DNA from: DATFMP01 sp035266845 | GTDB lineage: Bacteria; SAR324; JACQKK01 | Length of the DNA: 64,000 nucleotides | Direction of reading: 5' to 3' | NCBI GenBank assembly: GCA_035266845.1 | Contig: DATFMP010000057.1 | Span: 1-64,000, forward strand | Shown: positions 28,586-36,562 of the stretch, piece after piece | How positions within the stretch are numbered: position 1 is the stretch's first letter | Layout of the letters: the number at the start of each line of letters is the position of its first letter | The notes under the pieces: model-generated | Database searches by the model: none | The model's input: only the letters and a program-made list of their open reading frames with translations | What the model was told of the DNA's origin: nothing | Program-made: the position numbers and the translations under genes

Positions 28586-29962
28586 TCACCCCACCACGCC
28601 CACCCAGCACTTGAGGTAGCGGCCCTCGGGGAAGCCCGCCAGCACGGGGTGGTCGGGGCCCTGGCCGCCCTGGGCCACCCAGCGCACGGGCACCTCCGCG
28701 CGCCCGGCGGCCTTGTGCAGCACGGCGGCGAAGTCCGCCTCGTCCAGCAGTTGCGAGCAGGAGCAGGTGACCACCAAGCCACCCGGCCGCACCAAGCGCA
28801 AGGCCGCCGCGTTGAGCTTCACGTAGGCGGCGCGCCCCGTGTGGTAGGCCTTGCGCCCCTTGATGAACGCGGGCGGATCGGCGATGACCACGTCGAAGCT
28901 GCGCGGGGCGAGCGGCTCCAAGCCCTGCATCACGTCCGCGCGCACGGGATCGCACGCCGCGCCGGCAGCGGCCACATTGGCCGTGGCCAGTTCCAGCGCA
29001 GACGTCGATGCATCCAGCGCGGTCACGTGCACCCCATCCGTGCCGCCCACCGTCCGAGCCACGCGCGCCAGTTGCACGCCCCACTGGCCCACGTAAGTGA
29101 ACAGGTCCAGGATGCGCAGCGGGCCCGAGGCGCCGGTACCCGCCCGGCTGCGCAGCAGCGGCGCGAGCAGGCCCGCGGCCAGCCGCACGTTGGCGCCCTG
29201 ATCCAGGAAGAACCCGGTCTTCTGCCCACCCACCAGGTCCACCATGAACGGCGCGCCGGCGGGCCCCGGTGCCGCCTCCGCCCGCACTTCCGGCGGCGCG
29301 GGAACCAGCACGGTGGCCCGCGTCAGTTCGGTGCCGGGCGGCTGGCACAACACGCGCGGAGGCTCCTCGACCAAGCCCTCCAGGCGCCGCGCGCCCGTGT
29401 CGTTGCGCAGCACCACGCCCGTGTGGGCCCAGTCCGGCGCCGTGGGGTCGCTTGCCCGCTCCTCGCCCACCAGCATCTCCAGGGCCGCCAGCAGTGCGTC
29501 GTGCAGCCGCCCGGCGCCGGCCGTGTGCTGCTGCACCACCAGCACCTGCGCAGGGTCTTCGTCCGCCCCGCCTGCGCCGTCCGCCAAGCGGTAGCGATCC
29601 ACCACCAACCCCGGCAGGTCGTCCGCCTCGCCGAAGACCAGGCGATGGCTCACGGCGCCCAGGCCCAGCGCATGCCGCAGCGCGGCAGCGCGACGCAGCC
29701 GCGCCAGCAGGCCGGCCTCGCCGCCCGGCGCCGCCTCGCCCGCATCGCGGGAGAGCGCGCGGAAGGCGATCAGCGTGTGGGGATTGCCGTAGCCACGCGC
29801 CAGGAAGCGCCCAGCGGCGTCGCGCAGTTCCACCGGATCGCCCGGCGCCACATCGCGCGGGCTGCCCGCCAGTTCGTTGCTGTAGACCCAGGGATGGCCG
29901 GCCCGGAAGCGCTTGTCGGCCCCGGAGCGGAGCTGCCAGATGTGCGGGGATGTCTCGTGCAT
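28586..29962 (-). CDS. RlmI-like class I SAM-dependent rRNA methyltransferase
   Basis: The 458-residue product has an N-terminal PUA-type RNA-binding domain (FRAGHPWVYSNELAG, residues about 19-33), then the family motif GGQKTGFFLDQ, the SAM site RILDLFTYVGQWG, the catalytic VIADPPAF and VVTCSCSQ. E. coli RlmI makes m5C1962 in 23S rRNA; this member is longer because of Ala/Gly-rich insertions in the middle, so target identity is only inferred. Minus-strand neighbours are clpB upstream? no: clpB lies downstream, with a 227-bp gap, and the Mpo1-like gene lies upstream. Confidence 0.85.
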   Translation of the reverse strand: MHETSPHIWQLRSGADKRFRAGHPWVYSNELAGSPRDVAPGDPVELRDAAGRFLARGYGNPHTLIAFRALSRDAGEAAPGGEAGLLARLRRAAALRHALGLGAVSHRLVFGEADDLPGLVVDRYRLADGAGGADEDPAQVLVVQQHTAGAGRLHDALLAALEMLVGEERASDPTAPDWAHTGVVLRNDTGARRLEGLVEEPPRVLCQPPGTELTRATVLVPAPPEVRAEAAPGPAGAPFMVDLVGGQKTGFFLDQGANVRLAAGLLAPLLRSRAGTGASGPLRILDLFTYVGQWGVQLARVARTVGGTDGVHVTALDASTSALELATANVAAAGAACDPVRADVMQGLEPLAPRSFDVVIADPPAFIKGRKAYHTGRAAYVKLNAAALRLVRPGGLVVTCSCSQLLDEADFAAVLHKAAGRAEVPVRWVAQGGQGPDHPVLAGFPEGRYLKCWVGVVG

Positions 29963-30010
29963 GGGGCCAGCATAGCGGGCCGGCCCCCAGGGGGGAAGCC
30001 TCCGCCCGGC

Positions 30011-30331
30011 TCAGGACTCCGCGCGGAAGCCTCGCCGGCGCGTGAGGATCTCGAAGAACAGCCGGAAGTCCGAGATCAGGCTCAACACCGGATAGGTGAA
30101 CGTGGCCGGACGGTTGCGCTCGAAGAAGAAGTGCCCCATCCAGGCGAACGCATACCCGGACACCACGGCCAGCAGCAGATACACCCACTGCCAGCGCAGC
30201 AGGAACAGCGCCAGCAGAACCAGCGCCAAGCCCGTGCCGATGAAGTGCAGCACGCGGCTGGTGCGGTTGCGGTGCTCGCTCAGGTAATACGGGTAGAACT
30301 CCTCCAGCGTCTTGTAGGTCTTCTCGCTCAT
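30011..30331 (-). CDS. DUF962/Mpo1-like membrane protein
   Basis: The 106-residue protein has the DUF962 pattern: YYLSEHRNRTSRVLHFIGTG, two or three membrane helices, then GHFFFERNRPATFTYPVLSL. In yeast Mpo1 this fold is an Fe-dependent dioxygenase acting on 2-hydroxy fatty acids, and the conserved His residues here fit; the bacterial role is not established. It begins after a GGGGGTG ribosome site and lies 48 bp before the RlmI-like gene, likely in one transcript. Confidence 0.85.
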   Translation of the reverse strand: MSEKTYKTLEEFYPYYLSEHRNRTSRVLHFIGTGLALVLLALFLLRWQWVYLLLAVVSGYAFAWMGHFFFERNRPATFTYPVLSLISDFRLFFEILTRRRGFRAES

Positions 30332-30750
30332 GGCACGGCACCCCCTTTTGAATAGGCTGGAGCGGGAATCCCGGCTCCCACCGCCCGCACTCCAGGGTAA
30401 CGTGCCCGGGCGGCTCCGATCAATCCGGGCTCATCGGCAGTCGCTGGAAGCCCGGCCAGAATGCAGAACAGACCCCGCACCACGGCACGCCGGTTCCGAG
30501 TGCAGCCTTGGGCTCCGTCAGGCGGCAATTTTTGGCTTTGCGGAGGAGGAACGCGCGGCCTCTGTTGCTGCCGGCGGCCTCGCGCAAGCACTCGGCCGCG
30601 TCCGCACCTTCCACCCTCCCGTAGGGGCCGGAGGCCCCTGCACACCCTAAACGAATAGGGTCCCGGGAGCAGGCGCCCTGGCGGGGGTTCCAAGGGGGCC
30701 GTGCCCTCTTGAGCCACGATCGCATCCAAAAACCAAGCCTAGTCGTCCTA
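30332..30750. other. Intergenic region carrying repeat copy A
   Basis: This 419-bp region separates the TraB-like gene from the Mpo1-like gene, both minus strand. The left 200 bp shows no clear signal. The right part is copy A of the structured repeat described separately. I see no convincing gene, although open frames cross it. Confidence 0.5.
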
Positions 30751-30756
30751 CTAGCG
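30531..30756. repeat. Structured intergenic repeat, copy A
   Basis: The core (30537-30608) matches 53117-53188 at 65 of 72 positions without gaps. After it both copies have a perfect hairpin with arms AGGGGCC and GGCCCCT (30623-30639) whose 3-nt loop differs (GGA here, GAC in copy B), then a shared GCGGGGGTTCCAAGGGG (30680-30696), and both end in CTACTAG near the stop of the next minus-strand gene. The retained stem with a changed loop suggests a selected structure or a non-autonomous mobile repeat. The function is unknown. Confidence 0.65.
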
Positions 30757-32577
30757 GATGTACTGGTCGGCGTATTCGCGGACGTGCTGCCCGTCGAGCA
30801 CGTGGAAGGTGCGGATCTTCTTGAGCGTGGCGGGATTGAGCTGGCCCAGCGGCAGATAGATGAGCTGCTTGCCCAGGCGCTCCGCGAGTGTGCGGAAGGC
30901 TGCACGCGGCGGGCGCTCCGCCACGTAGAGCACCATGCGCTCCTCCGCATAGTCCAGCGCGGCCATCAGCAGGCGCTCGGGCTTGTCGCGGGCGGCGGCG
31001 AAGTACGGATCGTCCCACACGCTCATCATGCGCCGCGGGGGATAGGACATCGCGAACCCGCCGTACTCGCAGCGGGAGATGCCCGGCCCCACCAGTTGCT
31101 CGCCGGAATCCGTGGCGTAGAAGGCCATGTCGGACTCCTGGCTATGCTCGCCCAGCCACGTGACGCACCACGGATAGCGCTCCGGGGCCTCGGTGGGACG
31201 GTCGGAGTCGAAGATCACCACCACGGCACCCACCCGGCCGCCCAGCGGCAGCGTCTCGCGCACATAGAGCCGCCCCTCGAACCAGTTGCGCAGCGTCTCG
31301 CGCACGTCCACGCCGTCCTTCAGCGAGACCTGGAAGGGCTCCACGCGCGTGCGATCCGCGGAGAGCAGGGCTTGCGCCTTGTGCCGCAGGTAGCGCCCAT
31401 AGTCCTCGATTACAAGGTCTTCCGGCGGGTGCGAGCAGATCATGCGGCCCGACCACTGCGACTTCCAGCGCCCGGAGAACTGCTCGCGCAGCCGCTTCTT
31501 GCGCGCGAATTCGCGCAACTGCGGCCGGCGTCGGCGCAGCTTGCGCCGCAGCGTCAGCCGGCGCCCGTCCACGGTGGCGAAGCGCTCGTCCAGGTCGATG
31601 GTGGGCAGCAGCCCGGAGCCGTCCTGCCAGGGATAGTGGCTGCCGCGATCCCACACCTCGAAGGCATAGTCGTCGTCCACCATGCCCCGCGCCGCCGTGA
31701 CCAGGTGGAACAGGTCCGGCGCCACCAGCCCGTCCACAATGGCGTACTTGCGCGCGAACACGCCGATCTGCCGCAAGTGCCGCGGGGTCACCTCCTGTGC
31801 ATACCGCTCCGCGTAAGCCGCTGCCGCATCGCGCAACAGTTGCTCGGCCTCCGCCTCGCGGTCCGGCGGCGGGGAAAGGGCCCCGCCCGGTGCTGCATCT
31901 ACGCCGCGCCAGTGTTCATAGGCCGCGGCCAGAAAGGGCGGCTCGGAGAGGAACTCCGTCGAGGACTGCTGCGACCAGTTGCAGAGCTGCAGCGCGCGCG
32001 GTCGCGCCCGCGCCAGGGGCCGTGGCTGGGGCGTGTGCAGGCGTTCCCGCACCCCCGGCAGGTGGTGCGCGCCCAGCACACAGGTCACACGGGCGCCATC
32101 CGCCGCGAGTTGCTGCAACGCATGCGCCATCATGGTTTCGCGGGCATCGTCCTGCGGCACACGGGGTCGCGCGGCGTGCGCGTAGTAAGCGTCCAGGAAG
32201 GCGTCGTAGCCCAGCCGGGGCAGCGCGAAGCTGTCCGGCAGGGGCTCGCGCACGCGCGGGTAGGTTTCGCTGTCCAGGTCGATCAGCTCGGCCCGCAGGC
32301 CCAGCTCGCGGGCCGTGCGCAGAGCCTCAATGATGGCGTCGAACGGCTCCACCGCCAGGAAGGCCCCGGCCTCGTCGTCCTCCTGCCCCAGCACCAGCGA
32401 GAGGAACGGCAGCCGGTTCACCGCCTGCAGCACGGGTTCGCGCCACGTGCCGGGCAGCTCCACCGCCACCACGTCCGGCGGATCGGCCAGCAGCGCCTGA
32501 CGCACCACGGCGGCGAACTCCAGCCGCGCGTGGAACACCGGCAGCAACGTGATGCGGTCGAAGTGTCGTTCGGGCAT
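30751..32577 (-). CDS. Large TraB/ChaN-like protein of unknown function
   Basis: The product has 608 residues. Its N-terminal 230 residues recall the TraB/Tiki/erythromycin-esterase-like fold (ITLLPVFHARLEF, VVAVELPG, VLGAHHLPGVR) with conserved Glu and His in the expected places. The C-terminal 380 residues are unfamiliar: a strongly basic stretch (RRKLRRRRPQLREFARKKR, about 345-363) and a mixed alpha/beta part (VVVIFDSDRP, YEYGGFAMSYPPRR-like). No membrane helix or signal peptide is seen. ATG at 32577 has GGCAGG upstream; a TTG 21 bp earlier is less likely. I cannot assign a function. Confidence 0.55.
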   Translation of the reverse strand: MPERHFDRITLLPVFHARLEFAAVVRQALLADPPDVVAVELPGTWREPVLQAVNRLPFLSLVLGQEDDEAGAFLAVEPFDAIIEALRTARELGLRAELIDLDSETYPRVREPLPDSFALPRLGYDAFLDAYYAHAARPRVPQDDARETMMAHALQQLAADGARVTCVLGAHHLPGVRERLHTPQPRPLARARPRALQLCNWSQQSSTEFLSEPPFLAAAYEHWRGVDAAPGGALSPPPDREAEAEQLLRDAAAAYAERYAQEVTPRHLRQIGVFARKYAIVDGLVAPDLFHLVTAARGMVDDDYAFEVWDRGSHYPWQDGSGLLPTIDLDERFATVDGRRLTLRRKLRRRRPQLREFARKKRLREQFSGRWKSQWSGRMICSHPPEDLVIEDYGRYLRHKAQALLSADRTRVEPFQVSLKDGVDVRETLRNWFEGRLYVRETLPLGGRVGAVVVIFDSDRPTEAPERYPWCVTWLGEHSQESDMAFYATDSGEQLVGPGISRCEYGGFAMSYPPRRMMSVWDDPYFAAARDKPERLLMAALDYAEERMVLYVAERPPRAAFRTLAERLGKQLIYLPLGQLNPATLKKIRTFHVLDGQHVREYADQYIR

Positions 32578-32646
32578 GGCAACCTGCCGACGGGGCAAGG
32601 GGCCACCGTCGGCGTCCCCAGTATAGCCACGCGGCCCCGGCCCTGG

Positions 32647-33114
32647 CTACGGGGTTACGGCCTCTTCCTGCAGGCGCAACCGCAGGGCCTTGCCGGAGGG
32701 CAGATGCGCGACGAGGCGCCACAGCGTCTCATTGAACGCCGCCAGGGGTGCGTCGACCAGCAGCGCCTCCAGCTCCGCCAGGAACTCGTGCTCCACCGCC
32801 GCTACCTGAGCCGCCTGCCCGGTCCCGGCGGGCGTGAGCGAGAGCACAATGCGCCGGGCGTCTTCCGGGGCGGTGCGGCGCTGCAGCCAGCCCGCGGCCA
32901 CCATCGCCGCCGCAAGCCGGCTGGGGCTCCCCGTCTCGCAGACCAGACGCTCACCCAGGGCCTGCAGGGAGAGCTCCTGGCCTCCGGCCAGCACGGTGAG
33001 CACCTCGGCCTGGGCCGGCGTGACGCCCAGCGGCCGCAACGCCTCGGCCAGCAGGCGGTTGCCATCGCGCTGGGCCGCCAGCACCAGGTAGCGGAACTGG
33101 TTGAGGGGACTCAC
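32647..33114 (-). CDS. MarR-family transcriptional regulator (GTG start)
   Basis: The 155-residue winged-helix regulator has the MarR layout: N-terminal helix (PLNQFRYLVLAAQRDGNRLL), helix-turn-helix (LSLQALGERLVCETGSPSRLAAAMVAAGWL), the wing RRTAPEDARRIVLSLTPAG, and C-terminal dimerisation helices. GTG at 33114 overlaps the hydrolase stop as GTGA, so it is the second gene of a coupled operon. The palindromes upstream of the hydrolase are the likely binding site, giving autoregulation. Confidence 0.88.
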   Translation of the reverse strand: MSPLNQFRYLVLAAQRDGNRLLAEALRPLGVTPAQAEVLTVLAGGQELSLQALGERLVCETGSPSRLAAAMVAAGWLQRRTAPEDARRIVLSLTPAGTGQAAQVAAVEHEFLAELEALLVDAPLAAFNETLWRLVAHLPSGKALRLRLQEEAVTP

Positions 33115-33851
33115 GCGACCGCCTCCCCCGCATCCACCCGCTCGCGCAGGAAGCGCTCGATAGCCGCGGCATAGGCCCGTGGGTGCGTGAAGCGGAACAT
33201 GTGCCCCGTGCCCGGCAGCACCACCTCGCTCGCGTCCGGAATGCCCTCCCGTAACACCGTGGCCGCCCGCGGACCGATCAGGCGGTCATCCTCCGGCGTG
33301 AGGATCAGCGTTGGTACGGCGACCCACCCCAACCGCGAGCGGTAGTCCGCCGCGAAGGCCGCCCGCGTCCGCGCCACGTAGCTGGCGTGAGGGGTGTTGG
33401 GAAGAAAGAACGCCCGGCTTGCCGCCTGACTCCAGGGCACCTCGCCCGTCGCATCGTGGGGCGAGGCCAGCAGCGCCGCGTGCAGCCGCAGCACGCCCTG
33501 CCGATAGAGCGGCCCGCGCAGCAGACGCGTGACGCCCAGCGCGACGCGCAGCAGCCGCGAGTCCACCGGATCCGCCGCGAAGCCGCCCGACAGCACGAGC
33601 CCGCGCAGTCCGGCGGGCCGGCGCACGGCCAGCGCCAGCGCCACCACGGCGCCGAAGGAATCGCCCACCAGCACAAAGTCCTTCAGGTCGGCGACCTGTG
33701 CCGCCACAAAATCCGCATAAGCCTCGACGTCGTTCAGCGCCTCGGGCAGGCGCATCGTGCGTAGCGTCCGCTGCGCCAGGGGCGTGAGCTGCTCCAGTTC
33801 CCAGGGGGCACCGGAAAAGCAGGGAATGGTCACAATCGTCGGCTCTTGCAT
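33111..33851 (-). CDS. Alpha/beta hydrolase, MarR-linked
   Basis: The 246-residue hydrolase has the nucleophile elbow GDSFGA (in VLVGDSFGAVVAL), an acid in LTPEDDRLIG and the catalytic His in GTGHMFRFTHP. ATG at 33851 (MQEPTIV) follows AGGAGG at 7 nt, far better than the in-frame start at 33893. It is transcribed with the MarR regulator whose ligand may be this enzyme's substrate. Such pairs often handle esters or lactones; the actual substrate is unknown. Confidence 0.85.
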   Translation of the reverse strand: MQEPTIVTIPCFSGAPWELEQLTPLAQRTLRTMRLPEALNDVEAYADFVAAQVADLKDFVLVGDSFGAVVALALAVRRPAGLRGLVLSGGFAADPVDSRLLRVALGVTRLLRGPLYRQGVLRLHAALLASPHDATGEVPWSQAASRAFFLPNTPHASYVARTRAAFAADYRSRLGWVAVPTLILTPEDDRLIGPRAATVLREGIPDASEVVLPGTGHMFRFTHPRAYAAAIERFLRERVDAGEAVA

Positions 33852-33901
33852 GGGGTGCCCTCCTGCCGTTGGATTAGTTAAATGATTCGTCATCAGATTT
33901 T

Positions 33902-33930
33902 ATGATGATACATCATTAATGATATGTCAA
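33902..33930 (-). promoter_or_regulatory. Promoter with overlapping palindromic MarR-type operator
   Basis: On the minus strand a perfect -35 TTGACA (33930-33925) and -10 CATCAT (33907-33902) are 17 bp apart. Between and over them lie a perfect 12-bp palindrome ATCATTAATGAT (33912-33923) and the repeat ATGATG-ATA-CATCAT (33902-33916). The stretch is A+T-rich, and a repressor bound here would block RNA polymerase. Confidence 0.75.
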
Positions 33931-34002
33931 ATAACTACCTGAACGCTTGAAATCGAGTTGACCGTGGGGTCCTGCGGGACGATGGGCGGACGGGAACGGG
34001 GC

Positions 34003-35259
34003 TCAGCGTGCCTGGGCCAGCAGCTCGCTGACGGCGAGCACAATGTGCCCGGCCACGTAGAGCTTGTCCATCAGGGGCAACGCCACCGGCGCGGGCGGGG
34101 GCCCGCCATTGGGGGCGCGCCGCAGCAGCGTGACGCGGTTCTGGCGGCTGTCGAAGCCGGAGCCGGGCTCCGTGATGTCGTTGGCCACCACCAGGTCGGC
34201 GTGCTTGGCGTTCAGCTTGCGCTGGGCATTCGCCATCAGGTCCTGGCTCTCCGCGGCGAAGACCACGGTGACTTGTCCCGGCTTCTTGCGGCCGCCGCTC
34301 TCCGCGGCGATGTCGGGGTTGGACTCCAGCTTCAGATCCAGGGTGGGATGCTCGCCGCGCTTGATCTTGTGCTCGGACGGGTTGCGCACCCGGTAGTCGC
34401 TGACGGCTGCGGCGAAGATGAGGGCATCCTGGACCGGTTGGTGCTCCAGCACAACGGCGCGCATCTCCTCGGCCGAGGACACCCGGCTGAGGTGCACCCC
34501 GCGCGGCGGATCCAGATTGGCGGGCCCCGAGACCAGCAGCACCTCCGCGCCCGCATCGCGGCAAGCCTCGGCCAGGGCATAGCCCATGCGGCCACTGGAG
34601 CGGTTGGTAATGAAGCGCACGGGGTCGAAGCGCTCGACGGTGGGCCCGGCCGTGATCAGCACGCGCCGCCCCTGAAGCGTGCCCGTGACCACGGGGCGTT
34701 CGCCGCTGGCCTCGGCGAAGTGACGCTCTACGGCCGCGACGATATCCTCCGGCTCGGCCAGCCGGCCCGGCGCCTCCTTGCCCTCGGCCAGGAAGCCCGT
34801 CTCCGGCGGGATGATGTGGATGGCGCGGGCCCGCAGCACCTGCAGGTTCTCCTGCGTGGCCGGATTTGCAAGCATGCGATCGTTCATGGCCAGCGCCAGG
34901 TAGATCGGCGCGGTGGTGGCCAGCAGCACGGTGCTCAGCAGATCGTCCGCAATGCCCGCCCGCAACTTGGCCACCAGATTGGCCGTGCAGGGCGCCACCA
35001 GGGCCAGCTCCGCCTGCTCGGCGAGCCGGATGTGCCCGATGCGGCTTTCCTGATCCAGGTCGAACAGGTGCGTGCCTACGGGACGGTTGGAGAGCGTCTG
35101 AAAGGTCAGCGGCTGCACGAACTCGCGGGCATGCTCCGTCATCACCACGCTCACCTCGGCACCGGCGCGCTTGAGCCCGCGCAGCACCTCCACGCCTTTG
35201 TAGCAGGCGATGCCACCCGACACACCGAGCAGAATCTCCCGTCCCTGCAATGCCGACAT
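34003..35259 (-). CDS. coaBC: Bifunctional phosphopantothenoylcysteine decarboxylase/ligase
   Basis: CoaBC makes phosphopantothenoylcysteine and decarboxylates it to 4'-phosphopantetheine in coenzyme A synthesis. The 418-residue product has the N-terminal flavin-binding CoaC half (GVSGGIACYKGVEVL, His in GHIRLAEQAELALVAPCTAN, substrate motif AMNDRML) and the C-terminal CoaB ligase half (ITAGPTVERFDPVRFITNRS, ANDI). ATG at 35259 follows AAGGA; the longer frame to 35409 is not conserved. It is single-gene, upstream of nothing related. Confidence 0.95.
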   Translation of the reverse strand: MSALQGREILLGVSGGIACYKGVEVLRGLKRAGAEVSVVMTEHAREFVQPLTFQTLSNRPVGTHLFDLDQESRIGHIRLAEQAELALVAPCTANLVAKLRAGIADDLLSTVLLATTAPIYLALAMNDRMLANPATQENLQVLRARAIHIIPPETGFLAEGKEAPGRLAEPEDIVAAVERHFAEASGERPVVTGTLQGRRVLITAGPTVERFDPVRFITNRSSGRMGYALAEACRDAGAEVLLVSGPANLDPPRGVHLSRVSSAEEMRAVVLEHQPVQDALIFAAAVSDYRVRNPSEHKIKRGEHPTLDLKLESNPDIAAESGGRKKPGQVTVVFAAESQDLMANAQRKLNAKHADLVVANDITEPGSGFDSRQNRVTLLRRAPNGGPPPAPVALPLMDKLYVAGHIVLAVSELLAQAR

Positions 35260-35430
35260 CGCTCTTCCTTTGCCGATCCGCTGCATGCCGCGGCGAACAC
35301 CAACCCGCCCGGGCATACCGCCCTTCCCGATGCCTTTCAAGAAGCCGGCCAGGCCGCACCGGCGTTGGCCTGAGCCCTCACGGACCCAGTCTGGAGCACT
35401 TCCCGGCAAAGTACAAGGCGCGCCGGCCCC

Positions 35431-36447
35431 CTACAGGGGCAGCTTGGAGGGGGCCCCGGCGACCTCTCGCACAAGACGGGGCACCAGGTAGCCCGGCAGC
35501 CGGACGCGCAGGGCGTCCACTATGGAGCGCGCTGCCGCCTCGTCCACGTCGAAGTGCCCGGCGCCGGCCACGCGGTCGAGCAGGTGCAGGTAGTAGGGCA
35601 ACACGCCCGCTTCGAACAGCGCCTCGCTCAGGGCCGCCTGCGCATCCGCGGAGTCGTTCACCCCGCGCAGCAACACCGCTTGGTTGAGCAGGGTCACGCC
35701 TCGCCCGCGCAGGCGGGCCAGCGCCTCGCGCACCGAGTCGTCCAGCTCCTGCGCATGGTTGGCGTGCAGCACCAGCACGGGCTGCAGCCGCGTGCCGGCC
35801 AGCCAGTCCAGCAGGGCGTCATCCACCCGCTCCGGGAGCACCACGGGCAGGCGCGTGTGAACGCGCAGGCGCCGCAGGTGCGGGATGGCCGCCAGCCGCG
35901 CCGTCAGCGACGCCAGCCGCTCGTCCGGCAGCGCCAGCGGATCGCCGCCGCTCAGGATCACCTCGCTCAGTGAGGGCTCCGCCGCCAGATAATCCAGCGC
36001 CCGCTCCCACTGCCCCGACGCGGGATTGGCCTCGCCATAGGGGAAGTGCCGGCGGAAGCAGTAGCGGCAGTGCACCGCGCATGCGCCCGTGACCACCAGC
36101 AGGGCGCGGCCCTCGTACTTGTGCAACAGCCCCGGCACGTTCATCGCAGCCAGGTCGCCCACCGGATCTGCGCCGTAGCCCGGCGCGGGCGCCAGCTCCC
36201 GACCCAGCGGCAGCACCTGCCGCAGCAGGGGATCGCCGGGGTCGCCCTTGCGCATGCGGGCCACGAACGCCCGCGGCACCCGCAGCGGAAACGCCTGCGC
36301 TGCCTGCCGGGCGCCCGGCAGCAGCTCGGCTATCTGGGATGCATCCAGCTCCAGCAGCCGCAGCAGCTCGGCCGGGTCTCGCACGGCCTCCTGCAGCGCC
36401 CGCTGCCAGGGCGGCACGCCGGACGATGGGTCAAGAGCGGCTTGCAT
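35431..36447 (-). CDS. epmB: EF-P beta-lysylation protein EpmB
   Basis: EpmB is a radical SAM lysine 2,3-aminomutase that makes (R)-beta-lysine for modification of elongation factor P. The 338-residue product has the cluster motif C-x3-C-x2-C (GACAVHCRYCFRRHFPY, Cys123, 127, 130), VILSGGDPLAL, RVHTRLPVVLPERV and LLNQAVLLRGVND. The PLP lysine lies near the C-terminus in the family. The epmA and efp genes are not in the window. Start ATG at 36447 has no clear ribosome site. It is typical of gammaproteobacteria. Confidence 0.93.
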   Translation of the reverse strand: MQAALDPSSGVPPWQRALQEAVRDPAELLRLLELDASQIAELLPGARQAAQAFPLRVPRAFVARMRKGDPGDPLLRQVLPLGRELAPAPGYGADPVGDLAAMNVPGLLHKYEGRALLVVTGACAVHCRYCFRRHFPYGEANPASGQWERALDYLAAEPSLSEVILSGGDPLALPDERLASLTARLAAIPHLRRLRVHTRLPVVLPERVDDALLDWLAGTRLQPVLVLHANHAQELDDSVREALARLRGRGVTLLNQAVLLRGVNDSADAQAALSEALFEAGVLPYYLHLLDRVAGAGHFDVDEAAARSIVDALRVRLPGYLVPRLVREVAGAPSKLPL

Positions 36448-36562
36448 CGGAAATCGGCACGGGGGTCTTCCGGGGATCGGGGCTGCCTGCGGTCGTCAGT
36501 GAACCCAGTATAGGCGGGTTCCGCGCGGTCTGGAAGGGGCGGCCAAGTCACGCCACGCCGGC

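Noticed and set aside
30678..30697. tRNA-like T-loop in GGGGGTTCCAAGGGG of the repeats
   Set aside because: No acceptor, D-arm or anticodon stem can be folded around it in either copy.
30420..30950. 176-codon minus-strand frame through repeat copy A
   Set aside because: It overlaps the 3' end of the TraB-like gene in another frame, and differences between the two repeat copies are mostly amino-acid-changing, so current coding is unlikely.
35427..35456. Possible third copy of the intergenic repeat near the epmB stop
   Set aside because: Only a short G-rich stretch with CTACAGGGGC resembles the repeat end; the core and hairpin are absent.
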